A DNA stretch of 64,000 nt from Teredinibacter turnerae T7901 (GTDB taxonomy: Bacteria > Pseudomonadota > Gammaproteobacteria > Pseudomonadales > Cellvibrionaceae): assembly GCF_000023025.1 (NCBI RefSeq), contig NC_012997.1, positions 4,213,125 through 4,277,124 on the forward strand, in the 5' to 3' direction. A model generated the notes under the pieces. That model saw only the letters and a list, made by a program, of their open reading frames with translations. It was not told the DNA's origin and did not search any database. A program made the position numbers and the translations under genes. Shown here piece after piece: positions 19,793-30,726 of the stretch (positions are counted from its first letter, which is position 1; each line of letters opens with the position of its first letter).

Positions 19793-21247
19793 ATGCACAA
19801 CCTGACCATTGCTGAAATTTCCCGCAAGCTCCAGGCGAAGGAATTTTCCAGCGAGGAAATCACCCGCTATTTTCTCGATCGCATCAAACAGCAGGACCCA
19901 ACGTACAACTGCTACGTCACTGTTACTGAAGAACTTGCCATGGCGCAGGCGAAAGCTGCCGACGCACGCCTGGCGGCTGGCAATGCGCCCACTATGTGCG
20001 GCGTGCCCTTCGCACACAAAGACATTTTCTGCACCAATGGCGTTAAGACCACGTGCGGCTCGAAAATGCTCGATAATTTTGTGCCGCCTTACAACGCAAC
20101 CGTTGTAGAAAACTACATTAATGAAGGCGCCGTGATGCTCGGCAAGACCAACATGGACGAATTTGCCATGGGGTCATCGAACGAAACCAGTTATTTCGGC
20201 CCGGTTAAAAACCCGTGGGACACCAACTGTGTACCCGGCGGCTCCTCCGGCGGATCAGCCGCTGCGGTGGCAGCGCGCATGGCGCCTGGCGCGACAGCAA
20301 CGGATACCGGTGGCTCCATTCGCCAGCCTGCAGCACTGTGCGGCATCACCGGCATCAAGCCCACCTACGGGCGCGTTTCCCGCTGGGGCATGATCGCGTT
20401 TGCCTCCAGTCTGGACCAGGCCGGGGTAATGGCCCGCAGCGCTGAGGACGCGGCAATTATGCTGAACGTCATGGCCGGCTACGACAATAAAGACTCCACC
20501 TGTATCGACGAACCGGTACCCGATTACATTGCCAATCTCGGCGATTCGCTGGCAGGCGTGACCATTGGTGTGCCCAAAGAATATTTTGAGGTGGGCCTCA
20601 ACCCGGGTACCGAAGCCCGCGTTCAGGATGCAATCAAGCAGTACGAAACAGCCGGCGCCAAGATTAAATCGATTTCGCTGCCGCACTCACACCTCGCAGT
20701 TCCCGCTTATTATGTGATTGCACCCGCCGAATGTTCTGCCAACCTGTCGCGTTTTGATGGTGTGCGTTATGGTCACCGCTGCGACGACCCGAAAGATTTA
20801 ATGGATCTTTACAAGCGCTCGCGCGGGGAAGGATTTGGTGAAGAAGTGAAGCGTCGTATTCTGGTCGGCACCTACTGCCTGTCCGCCGGTTACTACGATG
20901 CCTACTACGGTAAATCGCAGCAGGTGCGCCGTCTGATCAAACAGGACTTTGTCGATGCATTTAAAGAGGTCGACGTGATTATGGGGCCAACCGCTCCGTC
21001 ACCCGCATTTGCGTTCGGCTCCAAAGGCGACGATCCCGTGGCCATGTACCTGGAAGATATTTACACCATCGCCACCAACCTGGCGGGGCTGCCCGGTATG
21101 AGCGTGCCCTGCGGCCTGGTCGACAACAAGCCTGTCGGCCTGCAACTGATCGGCAATTTCTTTGCAGAGAGCAAACTGCTGAATCTCGCCCATCAATTCC
21201 AGCTGGCAACGGACTTTCACACCCTTGCCCCCAGTTCCCTCGCCTAA
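19793..21247 (+). CDS. gatA: Aspartyl/glutamyl-tRNA amidotransferase subunit A
   Basis: GatA is the amidase-signature subunit that releases ammonia from glutamine for tRNA-bound Asp/Glu amidation. The Ser-cisSer-Lys triad is visible: Lys in PFAHKDIF, cis-Ser in [13 protein letters not shown] and the nucleophilic Ser in [15 protein letters not shown]. Length is 484 aa, as usual. It sits 64 bp after gatC and 12 bp before gatB. The aligned C-terminal [11 protein letters not shown] region is intact, so the enzyme should be functional. Confidence 0.97.
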
Positions 21248-21259
21248 GGAGTACAGATT

Positions 21260-22705
21260 ATGGAATGGGAAACAATTATCGGGCTGGAAGTACACGTACA
21301 ACTGGCCACCAACACCAAAATATTCTCCGGCTCCAGCACCGCGTTCGGCGCTGAACCCAATACTCAGGCCTGTGCCATCGACCTGGCCATGCCGGGCACA
21401 TTGCCCACGCCAAACGCCGAAGCCTTCCGCTTCGCCACTATGTTTGGCCTGGCCGTGAACGCTGAAATTGGCAAGCGCTCGGTGTTTGAGCGCAAAAACT
21501 ATTTTTACCCGGATCTACCCAAGGGCTACCAGACCACTCAGCTCGCAGAGCCCATCGTTGGCCCAGGTTACGTAGATATCCAACTCGCTGACGGCAGTGA
21601 AAAACGCGTTCGAATTCACCATGCGCATCTGGAAGAAGACGCGGGAAAATCCCTGCATGAAGACTTTCACGGCATGAGCGGAATTGACCTCAACCGTGCC
21701 GGTACGCCGTTGATTGAGGTGGTGACTGAGCCAGATATGCGCAGCGCAGAAGAAGCTGTCGCATTTGCGCGCAAACTGCATTCAATTGTAACGTCGCTAG
21801 GCATTTGCGATGGCGAAATGAGTCAGGGCTCCATGCGCTTCGACGTCAACATTTCGGTCCGCCTGAAAGGTGACGAAAAACTGGGTACGCGCACCGAGAC
21901 CAAAAACCTCAACTCATTCCGCTTTATGGAGCGCTGCATCGAGCAAGAAGTTGAGCGCCAGATAGAAGTTATTGAAGACGGCGGCAAAATCATTCAGGAA
22001 ACCCGCCTTTATGATGGTGAAACCCACAAGGCACGCAGCATGCGATCCAAGGAAGAAGCCAACGATTACCGCTACTTCCCCTGCCCGGACCTGCTCCCGG
22101 TTATGCTGGATGACGACTTTATCGATGCAGCCCGCGCCGCCATGCCCGAATTGCCAGATGCCCGCCAGCTCCGCTTTGAAGAAAGCTATGGGCTGTCTCC
22201 TTACGACGCAGGCATCATTAGCGCCGATGCCGCCACCGCCGATTTTTTTGAAGCTGTGGCCGCTAAATGTAGCGATGCAAAACTCGCGGCTAACTGGGTG
22301 ATGGGCGAAATTTCCGCTCGCCTTAATGCAGAGGAAATCCGCATCACTGCAGCCAAGGTCAGCGCAGAGCAATTGGCAGGGTTGATCGCGAGAATTAAGG
22401 ATCAGACCATTTCCAACAAAATCGCCAAACAGGTTTTCGATGCCATGTGGAACGGCGAAGGCGATGCCGATACGATTATCGAAGCCAAAGGCCTGAAACA
22501 GGTGAGCGACTCCGGGGCGCTGGAAAAAATGGTAGACGACGTCATGAACGCCAACCCTGCGCAGGTGGAAAACTACCGCAAAGCAGACCCAGCGAAACAG
22601 CCAAAAATGCTGGGTTTCTTTGTGGGCCAGGTGATGAAAGCGTCCAAGGGACAAGCCAACCCGCAACAACTTAACGATATTTTAAAGAAAAAGCTGGAGA
22701 ACTAG
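21260..22705 (+). CDS. gatB: Aspartyl/glutamyl-tRNA amidotransferase subunit B
   Basis: GatB binds the misacylated tRNA, phosphorylates the Asp/Glu side chain and completes amidation with ammonia from GatA. The 481-aa product starts [15 protein letters not shown] and contains the kinase-like cradle ([26 protein letters not shown]) and the C-terminal YqeY-like tail domain (about residues 335-480) with [21 protein letters not shown] is just upstream of the ATG. A hairpin spans its stop codon. Confidence 0.97.
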   Translation: MEWETIIGLEVHVQLATNTKIFSGSSTAFGAEPNTQACAIDLAMPGTLPTPNAEAFRFATMFGLAVNAEIGKRSVFERKNYFYPDLPKGYQTTQLAEPIVGPGYVDIQLADGSEKRVRIHHAHLEEDAGKSLHEDFHGMSGIDLNRAGTPLIEVVTEPDMRSAEEAVAFARKLHSIVTSLGICDGEMSQGSMRFDVNISVRLKGDEKLGTRTETKNLNSFRFMERCIEQEVERQIEVIEDGGKIIQETRLYDGETHKARSMRSKEEANDYRYFPCPDLLPVMLDDDFIDAARAAMPELPDARQLRFEESYGLSPYDAGIISADAATADFFEAVAAKCSDAKLAANWVMGEISARLNAEEIRITAAKVSAEQLAGLIARIKDQTISNKIAKQVFDAMWNGEGDADTIIEAKGLKQVSDSGALEKMVDDVMNANPAQVENYRKADPAKQPKMLGFFVGQVMKASKGQANPQQLNDILKKKLEN

Positions 22706-22722
22706 GCTCCAGCTTCCTTTTC
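22691..22722 (+). terminator. Terminator-like hairpin across the gatB stop codon
   Basis: AAGCTGGAG (22691-22699) pairs with CTCCAGCTT (22707-22715) over a 7-nt loop that contains the gatB stop codon, followed by CCTTTTCT. The stem is 9 bp. It probably reduces read-through into the next gene, which starts 20 bp later. Confidence 0.6.
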
Positions 22723-22741
22723 TGATTTAGAGGAGCTCACC

Positions 22742-23041
22742 ATGAGTTTAAAAAAAGACAAACAAAAAGTACTTGGCGAAGTTTTTGACGACGCTCGGGT
22801 AAAAGAATTTCTGGATGTGGAAGGCAACGGCGAGATTGATGCGGACTACCTGGCATTAGAGCGCGCCTACCGGGGAATGAAGGCGGAAAACTTCGAAAGT
22901 TTTGTGAAGTTTTTTGTCGACGAAGGCCGCAATATCAACGCGAAAAATCCGCAAGGTCGCACGTTGCTGCAAGTGATTAGCGATCACCGCCTCAGCAACG
23001 ACTATATTAAAGCTCTTAATGCTGGTGGCGCTCGCTGTTAA
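22742..23041 (+). CDS. PA4642-family small protein of unknown function
   Basis: A 99-aa soluble, charged protein (MSLKKDKQKVLGEVFDDAR...) resembling the PA4642 family of Pseudomonas and relatives. It shows the family-like LERAYRGMKAENFE stretch, and the FVDEGRNINAKNPQGRTLLQ stretch in its second half resembles an ankyrin-like turn. No enzyme motif, signal peptide or membrane segment is visible. Good ribosome site (GAGGAG) upstream. Its TAA overlaps the ATG of cysZ (TAATG), so it is translationally coupled to the sulfate transporter gene; a functional link is not known. Confidence 0.8.
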   Translation: MSLKKDKQKVLGEVFDDARVKEFLDVEGNGEIDADYLALERAYRGMKAENFESFVKFFVDEGRNINAKNPQGRTLLQVISDHRLSNDYIKALNAGGARC

Positions 23042-23814
23042 TGCAATACCCGATCAATAGTCCCCTAAGCGGCGCGCGCTACTTTGTCGAAGGCGTGCGC
23101 CTGCTACTCCACCCCAAGCTGCGCGCCTATATTCTTATCCCGCTGTTGGTTAACATCGCACTATTTGTGGTATTAACCGGCGCATTGATCTACTACATTG
23201 GCGTATTTCAAGACGGGCTCCACATTGATGTCCCCGACTGGCTACAGGTGGTTGCCGATTTTCTGCTGCATTTGCTCAGCCTCGTGCTGATTGTGCTGGT
23301 GCTCATCATTTACGCCTACAGCTTCAATATCATCACGAATATTATCGCCGCGCCCTTTTACGGCATGCTGGCGGAAAAAGCGGAGGAGCTGCTCACAGGC
23401 ACGAAAATCGAGTCGGAACCACTCGTTCGCATGATCCCCCGAGTTTTCAAGCGAGAGCTTAAAAAGCTGCTTTACTTCATTATTCGCGGGATATTGATAT
23501 CGTTGATCATGCTCTTGGTGGGCTTAACGGTACCGGTGGTTGGCACCTTTCTCGCCCCCTTAATCGGCCTTGCGTGGAGTGCCTGGTGCATGACGTTGCA
23601 ATACGCCGATTACCCGGCAGACAACCATCGCTGCTCGTTTACCGCAATTCGACGCAAGCTGGCACAACGCAGCATGAGCAGTTTTGGCTTTGGCGGCATG
23701 ATAACCGCGTGCAGTGTGATTCCCGTATTGAATATCATCGCTATGCCCGCAGCCGTGACCGGTGGCACCATCTACTGGTTAAATGAGCTGAGGGATTGCC
23801 CTTGCAAGTACTAG
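23041..23814 (+). CDS. cysZ: Sulfate transporter CysZ
   Basis: CysZ mediates sulfate uptake for cysteine biosynthesis. The 257-aa protein is of the EI24/CysZ family, with four to five hydrophobic segments and the family start SPLSGARYFVEGVRLLLHP, the NIIAAPFYGMLAEKAEE loop, and the conserved QYADYPADNHRCSF region. Length matches E. coli CysZ (253 aa). It overlaps the preceding small gene by one base. Confidence 0.92.
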   Translation: MQYPINSPLSGARYFVEGVRLLLHPKLRAYILIPLLVNIALFVVLTGALIYYIGVFQDGLHIDVPDWLQVVADFLLHLLSLVLIVLVLIIYAYSFNIITNIIAAPFYGMLAEKAEELLTGTKIESEPLVRMIPRVFKRELKKLLYFIIRGILISLIMLLVGLTVPVVGTFLAPLIGLAWSAWCMTLQYADYPADNHRCSFTAIRRKLAQRSMSSFGFGGMITACSVIPVLNIIAMPAAVTGGTIYWLNELRDCPCKY

Positions 23815-23905
23815 GGCTAACGAGGAATGCGGCCTATTACCAAGGCCGATAAAAGCAAGACAGATAGAAGATCAGTTTCGCGGGGGAGTTCACCCCCACA
23901 AACAC

Positions 23906-25117
23906 TTAATTATCGTAATTTAGGAGATGCTCGGGCGGCAGTTCACATTTGAGTTTGCGCCCCAGTAGTTCTTCAATTGCCGGCAGGCGGAAAGCGTCGT
24001 CCTCGCAGGCAAAACTAATAGACTGACCCGTATTGCCGGCGCGCCCGGTACGGCCGATGCGGTGCACATAATCTTCCGGCTCCTCGGGCAAGGTGTAGTT
24101 CACCACATGGCTGACACCATCAATGTGAATGCCGCGCCCGGCCACATCGGTTGCCACCAGGGCCTGCAAACTTCCCTCTTTAAACGCTTCTAGCGTTTTA
24201 ACCCGCTTGCCCTGCGGGATCTCGCCCGACAGCAGACCGACTTTGTAGCCCTGTTTGCGCAAGCGCTCATACAGGGTACGGCACTGGTCGCGGCGGTTCG
24301 CAAATATCATGACGTTTTTGACGTCTGGCATGGAGATGAGGTTGCACAGCAGCGGCAGCTTTTCGTCACCCGAAACCATGTAAATAAACTGCTCGACGGA
24401 ATCGGTCGCGACCGTTTCCGGTTCTATCTCTACGCTCACCGGCTCAAACATCCAACTTTCCGCAAGGCGCAGTACATCGTCAGAGAAGGTCGCTGAAAAC
24501 AGTAGCGTCTGGCGGTGGGTTTTACGCGGTGCCAGGCGCACAATACGTTTTACTTGCGGAATGAATCCCATATCCAGCATGCGGTCCGCTTCGTCGATTA
24601 CCAGAATTTCCAACTGATCCAAATACACCTCGCGGCGCTCGCAGAAATCCAGCAGCCGCCCTGGCGTGGCGACCAGAATATCCACGAACTGGCCATGCAG
24701 CGCCTGCATTTGTTTATTGAAGTCCATGCCTCCGACCAGCGTTTGCACAGACAAGCCGGCGTACTTACCAATTGCGGCCGCGTCTTTGGCAATCTGCATC
24801 ACCAGTTCGCGCGTCGGTGCAATCACCAGCGCTCGCGGCTCTCCCGCGAAGCGTTCTTCCGGCGCCGGTTGGCGCAACAAATCTTCAAACACCGCAATCA
24901 AAAACGCTGCTGTTTTGCCCGTCCCCGTTTGCGCCTTACCCAGCACGTCATGTCCACTCAAGCTGTACGGCAGCGATTTAGCCTGGATGGGAGAGCAGTG
25001 CTCAAAGCCCATATCAGCCAGGGCACGTGCTACTTGCGAGGAAAGATCGAGGGTAGAAAATGCAATCTTGGGGGCGGGTTTGTCACTAGGGACAGCAGAA
25101 TGAGTGTCATCTGACAT
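23906..25117 (-). CDS. rhlB: ATP-dependent RNA helicase RhlB
   Basis: A DEAD-box helicase; RhlB unwinds structured RNA, in E. coli as part of the RNase E degradosome. Motifs present: Q motif ([14 protein letters not shown]), I (AQTGTGKT), Ia (PTRELVMQ), II DEAD (IDEADRMLD), III (LFSAT), V ([11 protein letters not shown]) and VI ([10 protein letters not shown]). From the ATG at 25117 ([12 protein letters not shown]) it is 403 aa; the frame extends to 25186 but this start fits better. The short C-terminus without a basic RNA-binding tail fits RhlB rather than RhlE or SrmB. Confidence 0.92.
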   Translation of the reverse strand: MSDDTHSAVPSDKPAPKIAFSTLDLSSQVARALADMGFEHCSPIQAKSLPYSLSGHDVLGKAQTGTGKTAAFLIAVFEDLLRQPAPEERFAGEPRALVIAPTRELVMQIAKDAAAIGKYAGLSVQTLVGGMDFNKQMQALHGQFVDILVATPGRLLDFCERREVYLDQLEILVIDEADRMLDMGFIPQVKRIVRLAPRKTHRQTLLFSATFSDDVLRLAESWMFEPVSVEIEPETVATDSVEQFIYMVSGDEKLPLLCNLISMPDVKNVMIFANRRDQCRTLYERLRKQGYKVGLLSGEIPQGKRVKTLEAFKEGSLQALVATDVAGRGIHIDGVSHVVNYTLPEEPEDYVHRIGRTGRAGNTGQSISFACEDDAFRLPAIEELLGRKLKCELPPEHLLNYDN

Positions 25118-25477
25118 TGCGTTAGTTGTACCGGAAAAATTAAGAATTAAGGGAGGCTTTGTACACATTCGCAACAACAAACACAAGTATTCTGCCCGAA
25201 CATTCGAATTTCACGTCGAATGGCGCGTTTTTTTATGCATTTTCGCGCAATTCTTTTTACTGTTCGACAAAGCGGTTGACTTGCTCCTGCCCCATTGGAT
25301 TAATAGGCGCTTCGCCTTCAGGCGACCATATTCACTGGTGGGCCACCCAATCAGCAGGGAGCACCCAGGTTGGCACCACCAGAAACGATTGGCACATAAA
25401 TCCAGGGTTTTTCTCACCTATACTTCGTGAATACCCTCTTTTTGCCTATCCAGAGAATAATAAATTCAGGAGGAGAA
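25118..25477. other. Divergent intergenic region between rhlB and TonB receptor
   Basis: About 360 bp with no supported gene. It must contain the promoters of both rhlB (-) and the receptor (+). I see no Fur-box-like sequence and no convincing -35/-10 pair. Confidence 0.5.
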
Positions 25478-27934
25478 ATGAGCAGCACAACCCCCAACAC
25501 GCGCAGCGCACTCGCGCTCAACCCACTTGCTGCGGCCATCGCCCTGGCGCTTGCACTGCCGGCAGCCGCGCAGGACGACGATACCCGTGGTTTGGAAGAA
25601 ATTGTGGTAACCGCCCAAAAAAGGGTCGAGAACCTGCAGGAAGTTCCCCTCTCCGTCGCGACGATTAGCGGCGATAAGCTGGAAAGCGCCGGTGTCGAAA
25701 ACCTCGGCGATCTTACCGCCCACATGCCCAACATCCATTTCACCGAAACCGGTCTCAGCACCCAGGTCCGTGTGCGCGGTATTGGCTCGGACAACAGCCA
25801 GGGTATGGAGCAATCTGTCGGCATGTATATCGACGGAATATATTACGGCCGGGCGCAATTGTTCCGGATTCCGATGATGGATATGGAGCGCGCGGAACTG
25901 TTGCGTGGCCCGCAGAGTACATTGCTCGGTAAGAACAGTATTGCTGGAGCGCTGAATCTGACCACCGCAAGACCTCAAAACGACCTTGCTGCGAAACTGT
26001 CCATTGGCCAGGAAGTCGAATTTAATGGTACTGAGATAAATGCCATGGCCAACACCCCGGTTGGCCAAGCCGCAGCCGTGCGTCTGGCGGTACGCCGTCT
26101 TACCGAAGACGGCTACATGACCAACACCTATCTCGATACCGAACAGCCGGAGAAAGAAGAAAACAGCGTGCGCTTAAGCGGCATCTGGACCGCCAGCGAA
26201 AATCTCGAACTCTATGCGAAAGCCGAGCAACACACATTTGAAACCACCGGCAGACCGATTGAGATTACCTATGACGTTCCCCTCTCCGATGGGGGGCTCA
26301 CCTACAACGAATATCTGCATGTACTGAGTCTGCCGGGATTAGACGCCGCTCAGAATTACGAGCGGCAGGCGGATCAAGAGGAATACAGCGACAACGAGGT
26401 CAATAATTTCACGTTTAAGGTGGATTACGATTGGGCAGAGCACACCATCACCGCTGTTTCCGGCTGGCTCGACTTCAACTACGAAGAACTGTGTGACTGT
26501 GATTTTGTCGCCGCCGAAATTGTGCCAGTGCGCCTGGAGGAGGACTACGAACAGTTCAGCCAGGAAATACGCATCGCGTCACCAGTAGGTAAGCGGTATG
26601 AGTGGATAGCGGGCGCTTACTACCAAAATTACGACCAGACCTTCGAAGACTCCATCGACCTGGCCGAAACCAATTTTCTTACTTCGACTTACCCGGTACT
26701 TAAAGGCACCGCGATGAAGCGGGACTTCGCCCAGTCTTCCGATGCCTGGGCCATCTTCGGCCGGGTCACCTGGAATTTGAACGACGCCTTGCACCTGACC
26801 CTCGGCGCGCGCTACACCGAAGAATCCAAAGACGCGAGCAAGTCCATGAACGTCGTTTCCCTCGACGATGGCAGCATTGTGAACGACCCGGTTATCGGCA
26901 TCACCTATATGGGGGCGTTCCTGGCAGAGAACGAGCAAGCCACCTTGCTTCCAAACCCCGACCTTCCGCCCTCGGAATGGGAACCATTGCGTCACAGCGG
27001 GCACAACGTCTCCGGGGAGCGGGACGAGTCCGCATTCACCCCGTTGCTGAACCTGGAGTGGGACCTGTCTGACGATATGATGCTCTACAGCTCCTACACC
27101 ACCGGTTTTAAAGCCGGTGGTTTCGACCCGCGCTCTAACCGCGTGGGCCGTTTCGATAACCGCGCAGTCAATCCGAATGCAGCGCCGCCCCCGGAAGATG
27201 AGGGCGACCCACTGCAAAATTTCGAGTTTGAGAAGGAACAGGCAACCGCGGTGGAAATCGGTATGAAAAATACCCTGGGCGACGGCCGCGCGGAACTGAA
27301 CGTTGCGCTTTATCACACTGATTACGACGATCTTCAGATCAGCCAATTCGATGGCGGCGTTGGATTTAACGTGGGCAACGCCAAAAAAACCTTGGTCCAA
27401 GGTATTGAAATTGATGGTCGTTGGCTGATTGCCGAGCACCTTACTGCCTACTACGGATTTGCCTGGCTCGACACCGAATACAAAGACTTCAAAAACGGTA
27501 ACTGCTATGCGGGACAAACGCCGGACACGGATACCGATGGCGACGGTTTCAACGAAACCTGCGATTACACCGGCAAACGCGGCGTCTACACGCCCGAGTT
27601 CACTGGCAATCTCACCCTGGACTACTACCGCCCGCTGACCGATAAGCTAACCTTTGTCAGTGCGCTGGACTGGCAGTATGTCGACGGCCACCAGGTGCAC
27701 GTAAACCTGGACCCGGCGGGCGAAATCGATGCCTACAATCTGCTGGCACTGCGGGTGGGTATCGAGGGTGAACACTGGGGCCTGGCAGTCCTCGGTAAAA
27801 ATCTGCTGGACGAACATATCGTCAGCTACAGTGGCAATGCGCCCCTGTCGGATTCGCAGTTCAACACCAATACCCATTACAGTTTTATTCGCAAACCGCG
27901 CACGATTACACTGGAGGCCACGCTTCACTTTTAG
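25478..27934 (+). CDS. TonB-dependent outer-membrane receptor
   Basis: An 818-aa outer-membrane gated barrel that imports a ligand using TonB energy. It has a signal peptide ending in PAAA|QDDD, a TonB box-like EEIVVTAQKR, a plug domain (about residues 45-165, with VRVRGIGSD and LRGPQSTLLGKNSIAGALN) and a 22-strand barrel ending in aromatic ...EATLHF. The start at 25478 follows AGGAGGAG, whereas the frame opens at 25427. Sequence type resembles the many carbohydrate/iron receptors of marine gammaproteobacteria and sphingomonads; the ligand cannot be assigned. A late extracellular loop carries DTDTDGDGF between two cysteines, a calcium-loop pattern. It appears monocistronic, ending at a strong terminator. 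Confidence 0.9.
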   Translation: MSSTTPNTRSALALNPLAAAIALALALPAAAQDDDTRGLEEIVVTAQKRVENLQEVPLSVATISGDKLESAGVENLGDLTAHMPNIHFTETGLSTQVRVRGIGSDNSQGMEQSVGMYIDGIYYGRAQLFRIPMMDMERAELLRGPQSTLLGKNSIAGALNLTTARPQNDLAAKLSIGQEVEFNGTEINAMANTPVGQAAAVRLAVRRLTEDGYMTNTYLDTEQPEKEENSVRLSGIWTASENLELYAKAEQHTFETTGRPIEITYDVPLSDGGLTYNEYLHVLSLPGLDAAQNYERQADQEEYSDNEVNNFTFKVDYDWAEHTITAVSGWLDFNYEELCDCDFVAAEIVPVRLEEDYEQFSQEIRIASPVGKRYEWIAGAYYQNYDQTFEDSIDLAETNFLTSTYPVLKGTAMKRDFAQSSDAWAIFGRVTWNLNDALHLTLGARYTEESKDASKSMNVVSLDDGSIVNDPVIGITYMGAFLAENEQATLLPNPDLPPSEWEPLRHSGHNVSGERDESAFTPLLNLEWDLSDDMMLYSSYTTGFKAGGFDPRSNRVGRFDNRAVNPNAAPPPEDEGDPLQNFEFEKEQATAVEIGMKNTLGDGRAELNVALYHTDYDDLQISQFDGGVGFNVGNAKKTLVQGIEIDGRWLIAEHLTAYYGFAWLDTEYKDFKNGNCYAGQTPDTDTDGDGFNETCDYTGKRGVYTPEFTGNLTLDYYRPLTDKLTFVSALDWQYVDGHQVHVNLDPAGEIDAYNLLALRVGIEGEHWGLAVLGKNLLDEHIVSYSGNAPLSDSQFNTNTHYSFIRKPRTITLEATLHF

Positions 27935-27977
27935 CCCATTGCTAAGAAAAACGGCACTGCTAATGGAGCCCACAAAA

Positions 27978-28007
27978 AAACCCGGCATTTCGCCGGGTTT
28001 TATTTTA
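27978..28007. terminator. Strong, probably bidirectional terminator
   Basis: AAACCCGGC and GCCGGGTTT form a 9-bp stem over a 5-nt loop, with A's on the left and TTTATTTTAT on the right. It sits between the end of the receptor gene (+) and the end of moeB (-), and can serve both strands. Confidence 0.88.
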
Positions 28008-28023
28008 TCAGGTTGCCTGCTAT

Positions 28024-28773
28024 TTATTTGCGACTGCCGCAACAAGGACATTCAGGGTCTTTGCGCAGGTTAAGGTAGCGCCACTCGTTACGACCGCCAT
28101 CGAACAAACCCAGGCGACCCGAGATGACTGGCCCGATACCCGCCAGTAGGCGTAGCGCTTCAAGCGCCTGGTGGCACCCAATAATCCCGACCACTGGCGA
28201 AAGAACGCCATTTTGTGCACAACTGAGATCTTCGTCGCCCGTTAACTGATAGAGACATTCGTAGCAGGCCACCGCCGGATCTCGAAAATCGAACACCACC
28301 AGTTGCCCCTCCATCCGCACCGCAGCGCCGCTAACCAGCGGCGTTTGAGTCTGCCGACACACGCGATTAACCAATTGACGGGTACCAAAGTTATCGCAGC
28401 AGTCGAGCACAATATCTGCTGCGGCAACTTCTGCGGTCAGCTGTTGTTCATCGAGACGATGTCGAATAAGGGTAAGTTTGCATTCGGAATTAATATCGCG
28501 CAGCTGACCTGCCGCTGAGTCCACCTTCGCCAGCCCGATAGTCGATTCCCTGTGCACAACCTGACGCTGCAAATTGCTGGCATCGACCAGGTCGTCGTCC
28601 ACCAGCACCAATTCGCCAATACCGGCCGCGCACAAGTACAAAGATACCGGAGAACCCAGGCCGCCGAGACCGATTATCAACACGCGCGCGGCTAAAAAAC
28701 GCTCCTGACCTGAAACATCAACCTGAGGCAATAATATGTGGCGACTATAGCGCAGCAGCTGATCGTCATTCAT
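28024..28773 (-). CDS. moeB: MoeB/ThiF-type adenylyltransferase
   Basis: An E1-like enzyme that adenylates the C-terminal Gly of a ubiquitin-like sulfur carrier (MoaD or ThiS). The 249-aa product has the nucleotide-binding GLGGLGSPVSLYL motif (about residues 35-47), the conserved SNLQRQVVH and a Zn site made by CYECL and the terminal CPCCGS. The neighbourhood moeB-prmC-prfA-hemA matches Pseudomonas, where the gene is called moeB. The activating partner (MoaD versus ThiS) cannot be settled from sequence alone. It overlaps prmC by 8 bp. Confidence 0.9.
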   Translation of the reverse strand: MNDDQLLRYSRHILLPQVDVSGQERFLAARVLIIGLGGLGSPVSLYLCAAGIGELVLVDDDLVDASNLQRQVVHRESTIGLAKVDSAAGQLRDINSECKLTLIRHRLDEQQLTAEVAAADIVLDCCDNFGTRQLVNRVCRQTQTPLVSGAAVRMEGQLVVFDFRDPAVACYECLYQLTGDEDLSCAQNGVLSPVVGIIGCHQALEALRLLAGIGPVISGRLGLFDGGRNEWRYLNLRKDPECPCCGSRK

Positions 28774-29599
28774 ACCAGCGGCCCAGGGTCGCCCGGTTAT
28801 TACCGCCTAAATCCTGAAAGGTGCGAATTTCCAGAAAGCCTTTGCCCGCCAGTATTTCAGCCACGCGCTCGTCCTGCTGCCAGCCGTGCTCAATCAGCAA
28901 GGTGCCGCCATCGTTAAGGTGTTCCACCGCATGAACGATGATGTGACGAATATCAGCAAGCCCTTTATCGGCGGCAACCAGTGCGCTGCGCGGCTCAAAA
29001 CGCACATCCCCGCGCCCCAGGTGCGTATCTTTTTCATCAATGTACGGCGGGTTGGCAACAATCACATCGAAGTGTTGATCGCCCAGAGCGCTGTACCAGT
29101 CGCTTTGCAGAATTTCGACATTGGTAAACCCCAGGCGAGCCTGATTGCGCAGCGCCAATTTCACCGCCTCAGGCGATTTATCGACCGCAACAATCACGGC
29201 ATCTGACAGCTCGCTTGCGAGTGCCAGCGCAATTGCGCCGGTACCTGTGCCCAGGTCCAACACACGCTGTTTGGGAATAGGTAAATCAACAATACAGGAC
29301 ACCAGTAATTCGGTGTCCGGTCGGGGAATCAGGGTAGATGCATCAACAAAGAAAGGCAGCGACCAGAATTCCCGCTCGCCAAGAATATAGGCTACGGGTT
29401 CACCCGCCCGACGCCGCGCGAAAAACTCCGCGAACCGCGCCTGCTCTTCCTCGCTGAGATTGTATTCAGGCCAGGTGAACAGCCAGGTACGACTTTTCCC
29501 CAGTACCGCGGCTAGCAACAGCTCGGTGTCTAACCGTGCGGTATCGCTGACATCCGATAATTCAGCGGATACGGTCAGGCAGTCTGCAACGCTGGCCAT
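28766..29599 (-). CDS. prmC: Release factor glutamine methyltransferase PrmC
   Basis: PrmC N5-methylates the glutamine of the GGQ motif in peptide release factors RF1 and RF2. The 277-aa product has the N-terminal helical domain and a SAM-binding Rossmann domain with VLDLGTGTGAIAL (about residue 113) and the diagnostic NPPY (in DVIVANPPYIDEKD). It is transcribed after prfA, its own substrate (RF1), with 6 bp between them, and overlaps moeB. Confidence 0.96.
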   Translation of the reverse strand: MASVADCLTVSAELSDVSDTARLDTELLLAAVLGKSRTWLFTWPEYNLSEEEQARFAEFFARRRAGEPVAYILGEREFWSLPFFVDASTLIPRPDTELLVSCIVDLPIPKQRVLDLGTGTGAIALALASELSDAVIVAVDKSPEAVKLALRNQARLGFTNVEILQSDWYSALGDQHFDVIVANPPYIDEKDTHLGRGDVRFEPRSALVAADKGLADIRHIIVHAVEHLNDGGTLLIEHGWQQDERVAEILAGKGFLEIRTFQDLGGNNRATLGRWYE

Positions 29600-29605
29600 C
29601 GCTAA

Positions 29606-30688
29606 TTAATTGGCGAGCGCAGCCAGCTGATCGGCTTGATGCTCGTTAACCAAAGGTTGAATGACTTCATCGAGACTGCCCTCCATAATTTCATCCAGTT
29701 TGTACAGCGTAAGGTTGATACGGTGATCGGTCACCCGCCCCTGTGGATAATTGTAGGTGCGAATTCGCTCAGAGCGATCACCACTACCCACCAGGCTCTT
29801 GCGCTCGCTGGCCTGCTCGGCCGCAAATTGCTCGGCCTGCGCACTGTTGATGCGTGCCGCCAACAGCGACATAGCTTTCGCGCGGTTTTTATGTTGCGAA
29901 CGCTCATCCTGACATTCAACCACAATGCCGGTTGGTATATGGGTTATACGAATCGCAGAATCGGTTTTGTTAACGTGCTGACCACCGGCGCCAGACGCGC
30001 GAAATGTATCAATCCGCAAGTCACCCTTGTTCAGTTCAACCTCTTCCGACTCATCCGCTTCCGGCATAATTGCCACCGTACAGGCCGACGTGTGAATGCG
30101 GCCCTGGGATTCGGTCTCCGGTACGCGTTGCACCCGGTGTGCGCCCGACTCAAACTTTAATTGCGAATAAACGCCCTGGCCAACCACCCGGGTGATCAGC
30201 TCCTTATAGCCGCCGTGCTCGCCGGCGTTCTCGCTGATAATTTCGATGCGCCAGCCGGCACGCTCCGCATAGCGCGAATACATGCGGAACAAATCACCGG
30301 AGAAAATCGCCGCCTCATCACCACCGGTTCCCGCACGAATTTCGAGAAACACATTTTTTTCGTCATTAGGGTCTTTCGGCAACAACAGCTTTTGCAATTG
30401 GGTTTCCAGGGGTTCCAACTGGGCTTCCGCCGTTTTCAATTCTTCCTGCGCCATCTCGCGCATATCGGCATCGCCATCGTTCATCAACATTTTTGCTTCG
30501 GCGATGTTTTCGATAACCGTTCGATATTCCTGGTAACAAATGACCACGGGCTCGAGCTCGGAGTATTCTTTGCCAAGATCGCGGAATTTTTTCTGGTCGG
30601 CAATAATATCCGGGTCGCCGAGCAGCGCGCCGACTTCGTCGTAGCGCTCAACCAGGTTCTCAAGTTTTTGTTTTATAGAATCTTTCAT
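29606..30688 (-). CDS. prfA: Peptide chain release factor 1
   Basis: RF1 recognises UAG and UAA stop codons and triggers peptide release. The 360-aa protein has the codon-reading loop with PET (RVPETESQG) and the catalytic GGQ in [15 protein letters not shown], the site methylated by PrmC from the neighbouring gene. Length equals E. coli RF1. The order hemA-prfA-prmC is the same as in E. coli and Pseudomonas. Confidence 0.98.
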   Translation of the reverse strand: MKDSIKQKLENLVERYDEVGALLGDPDIIADQKKFRDLGKEYSELEPVVICYQEYRTVIENIAEAKMLMNDGDADMREMAQEELKTAEAQLEPLETQLQKLLLPKDPNDEKNVFLEIRAGTGGDEAAIFSGDLFRMYSRYAERAGWRIEIISENAGEHGGYKELITRVVGQGVYSQLKFESGAHRVQRVPETESQGRIHTSACTVAIMPEADESEEVELNKGDLRIDTFRASGAGGQHVNKTDSAIRITHIPTGIVVECQDERSQHKNRAKAMSLLAARINSAQAEQFAAEQASERKSLVGSGDRSERIRTYNYPQGRVTDHRINLTLYKLDEIMEGSLDEVIQPLVNEHQADQLAALAN

Positions 30689-30726
30689 TAATGTGTTTTT
30701 ACCTGCGGCGCGGGCGCGACTTAGCT

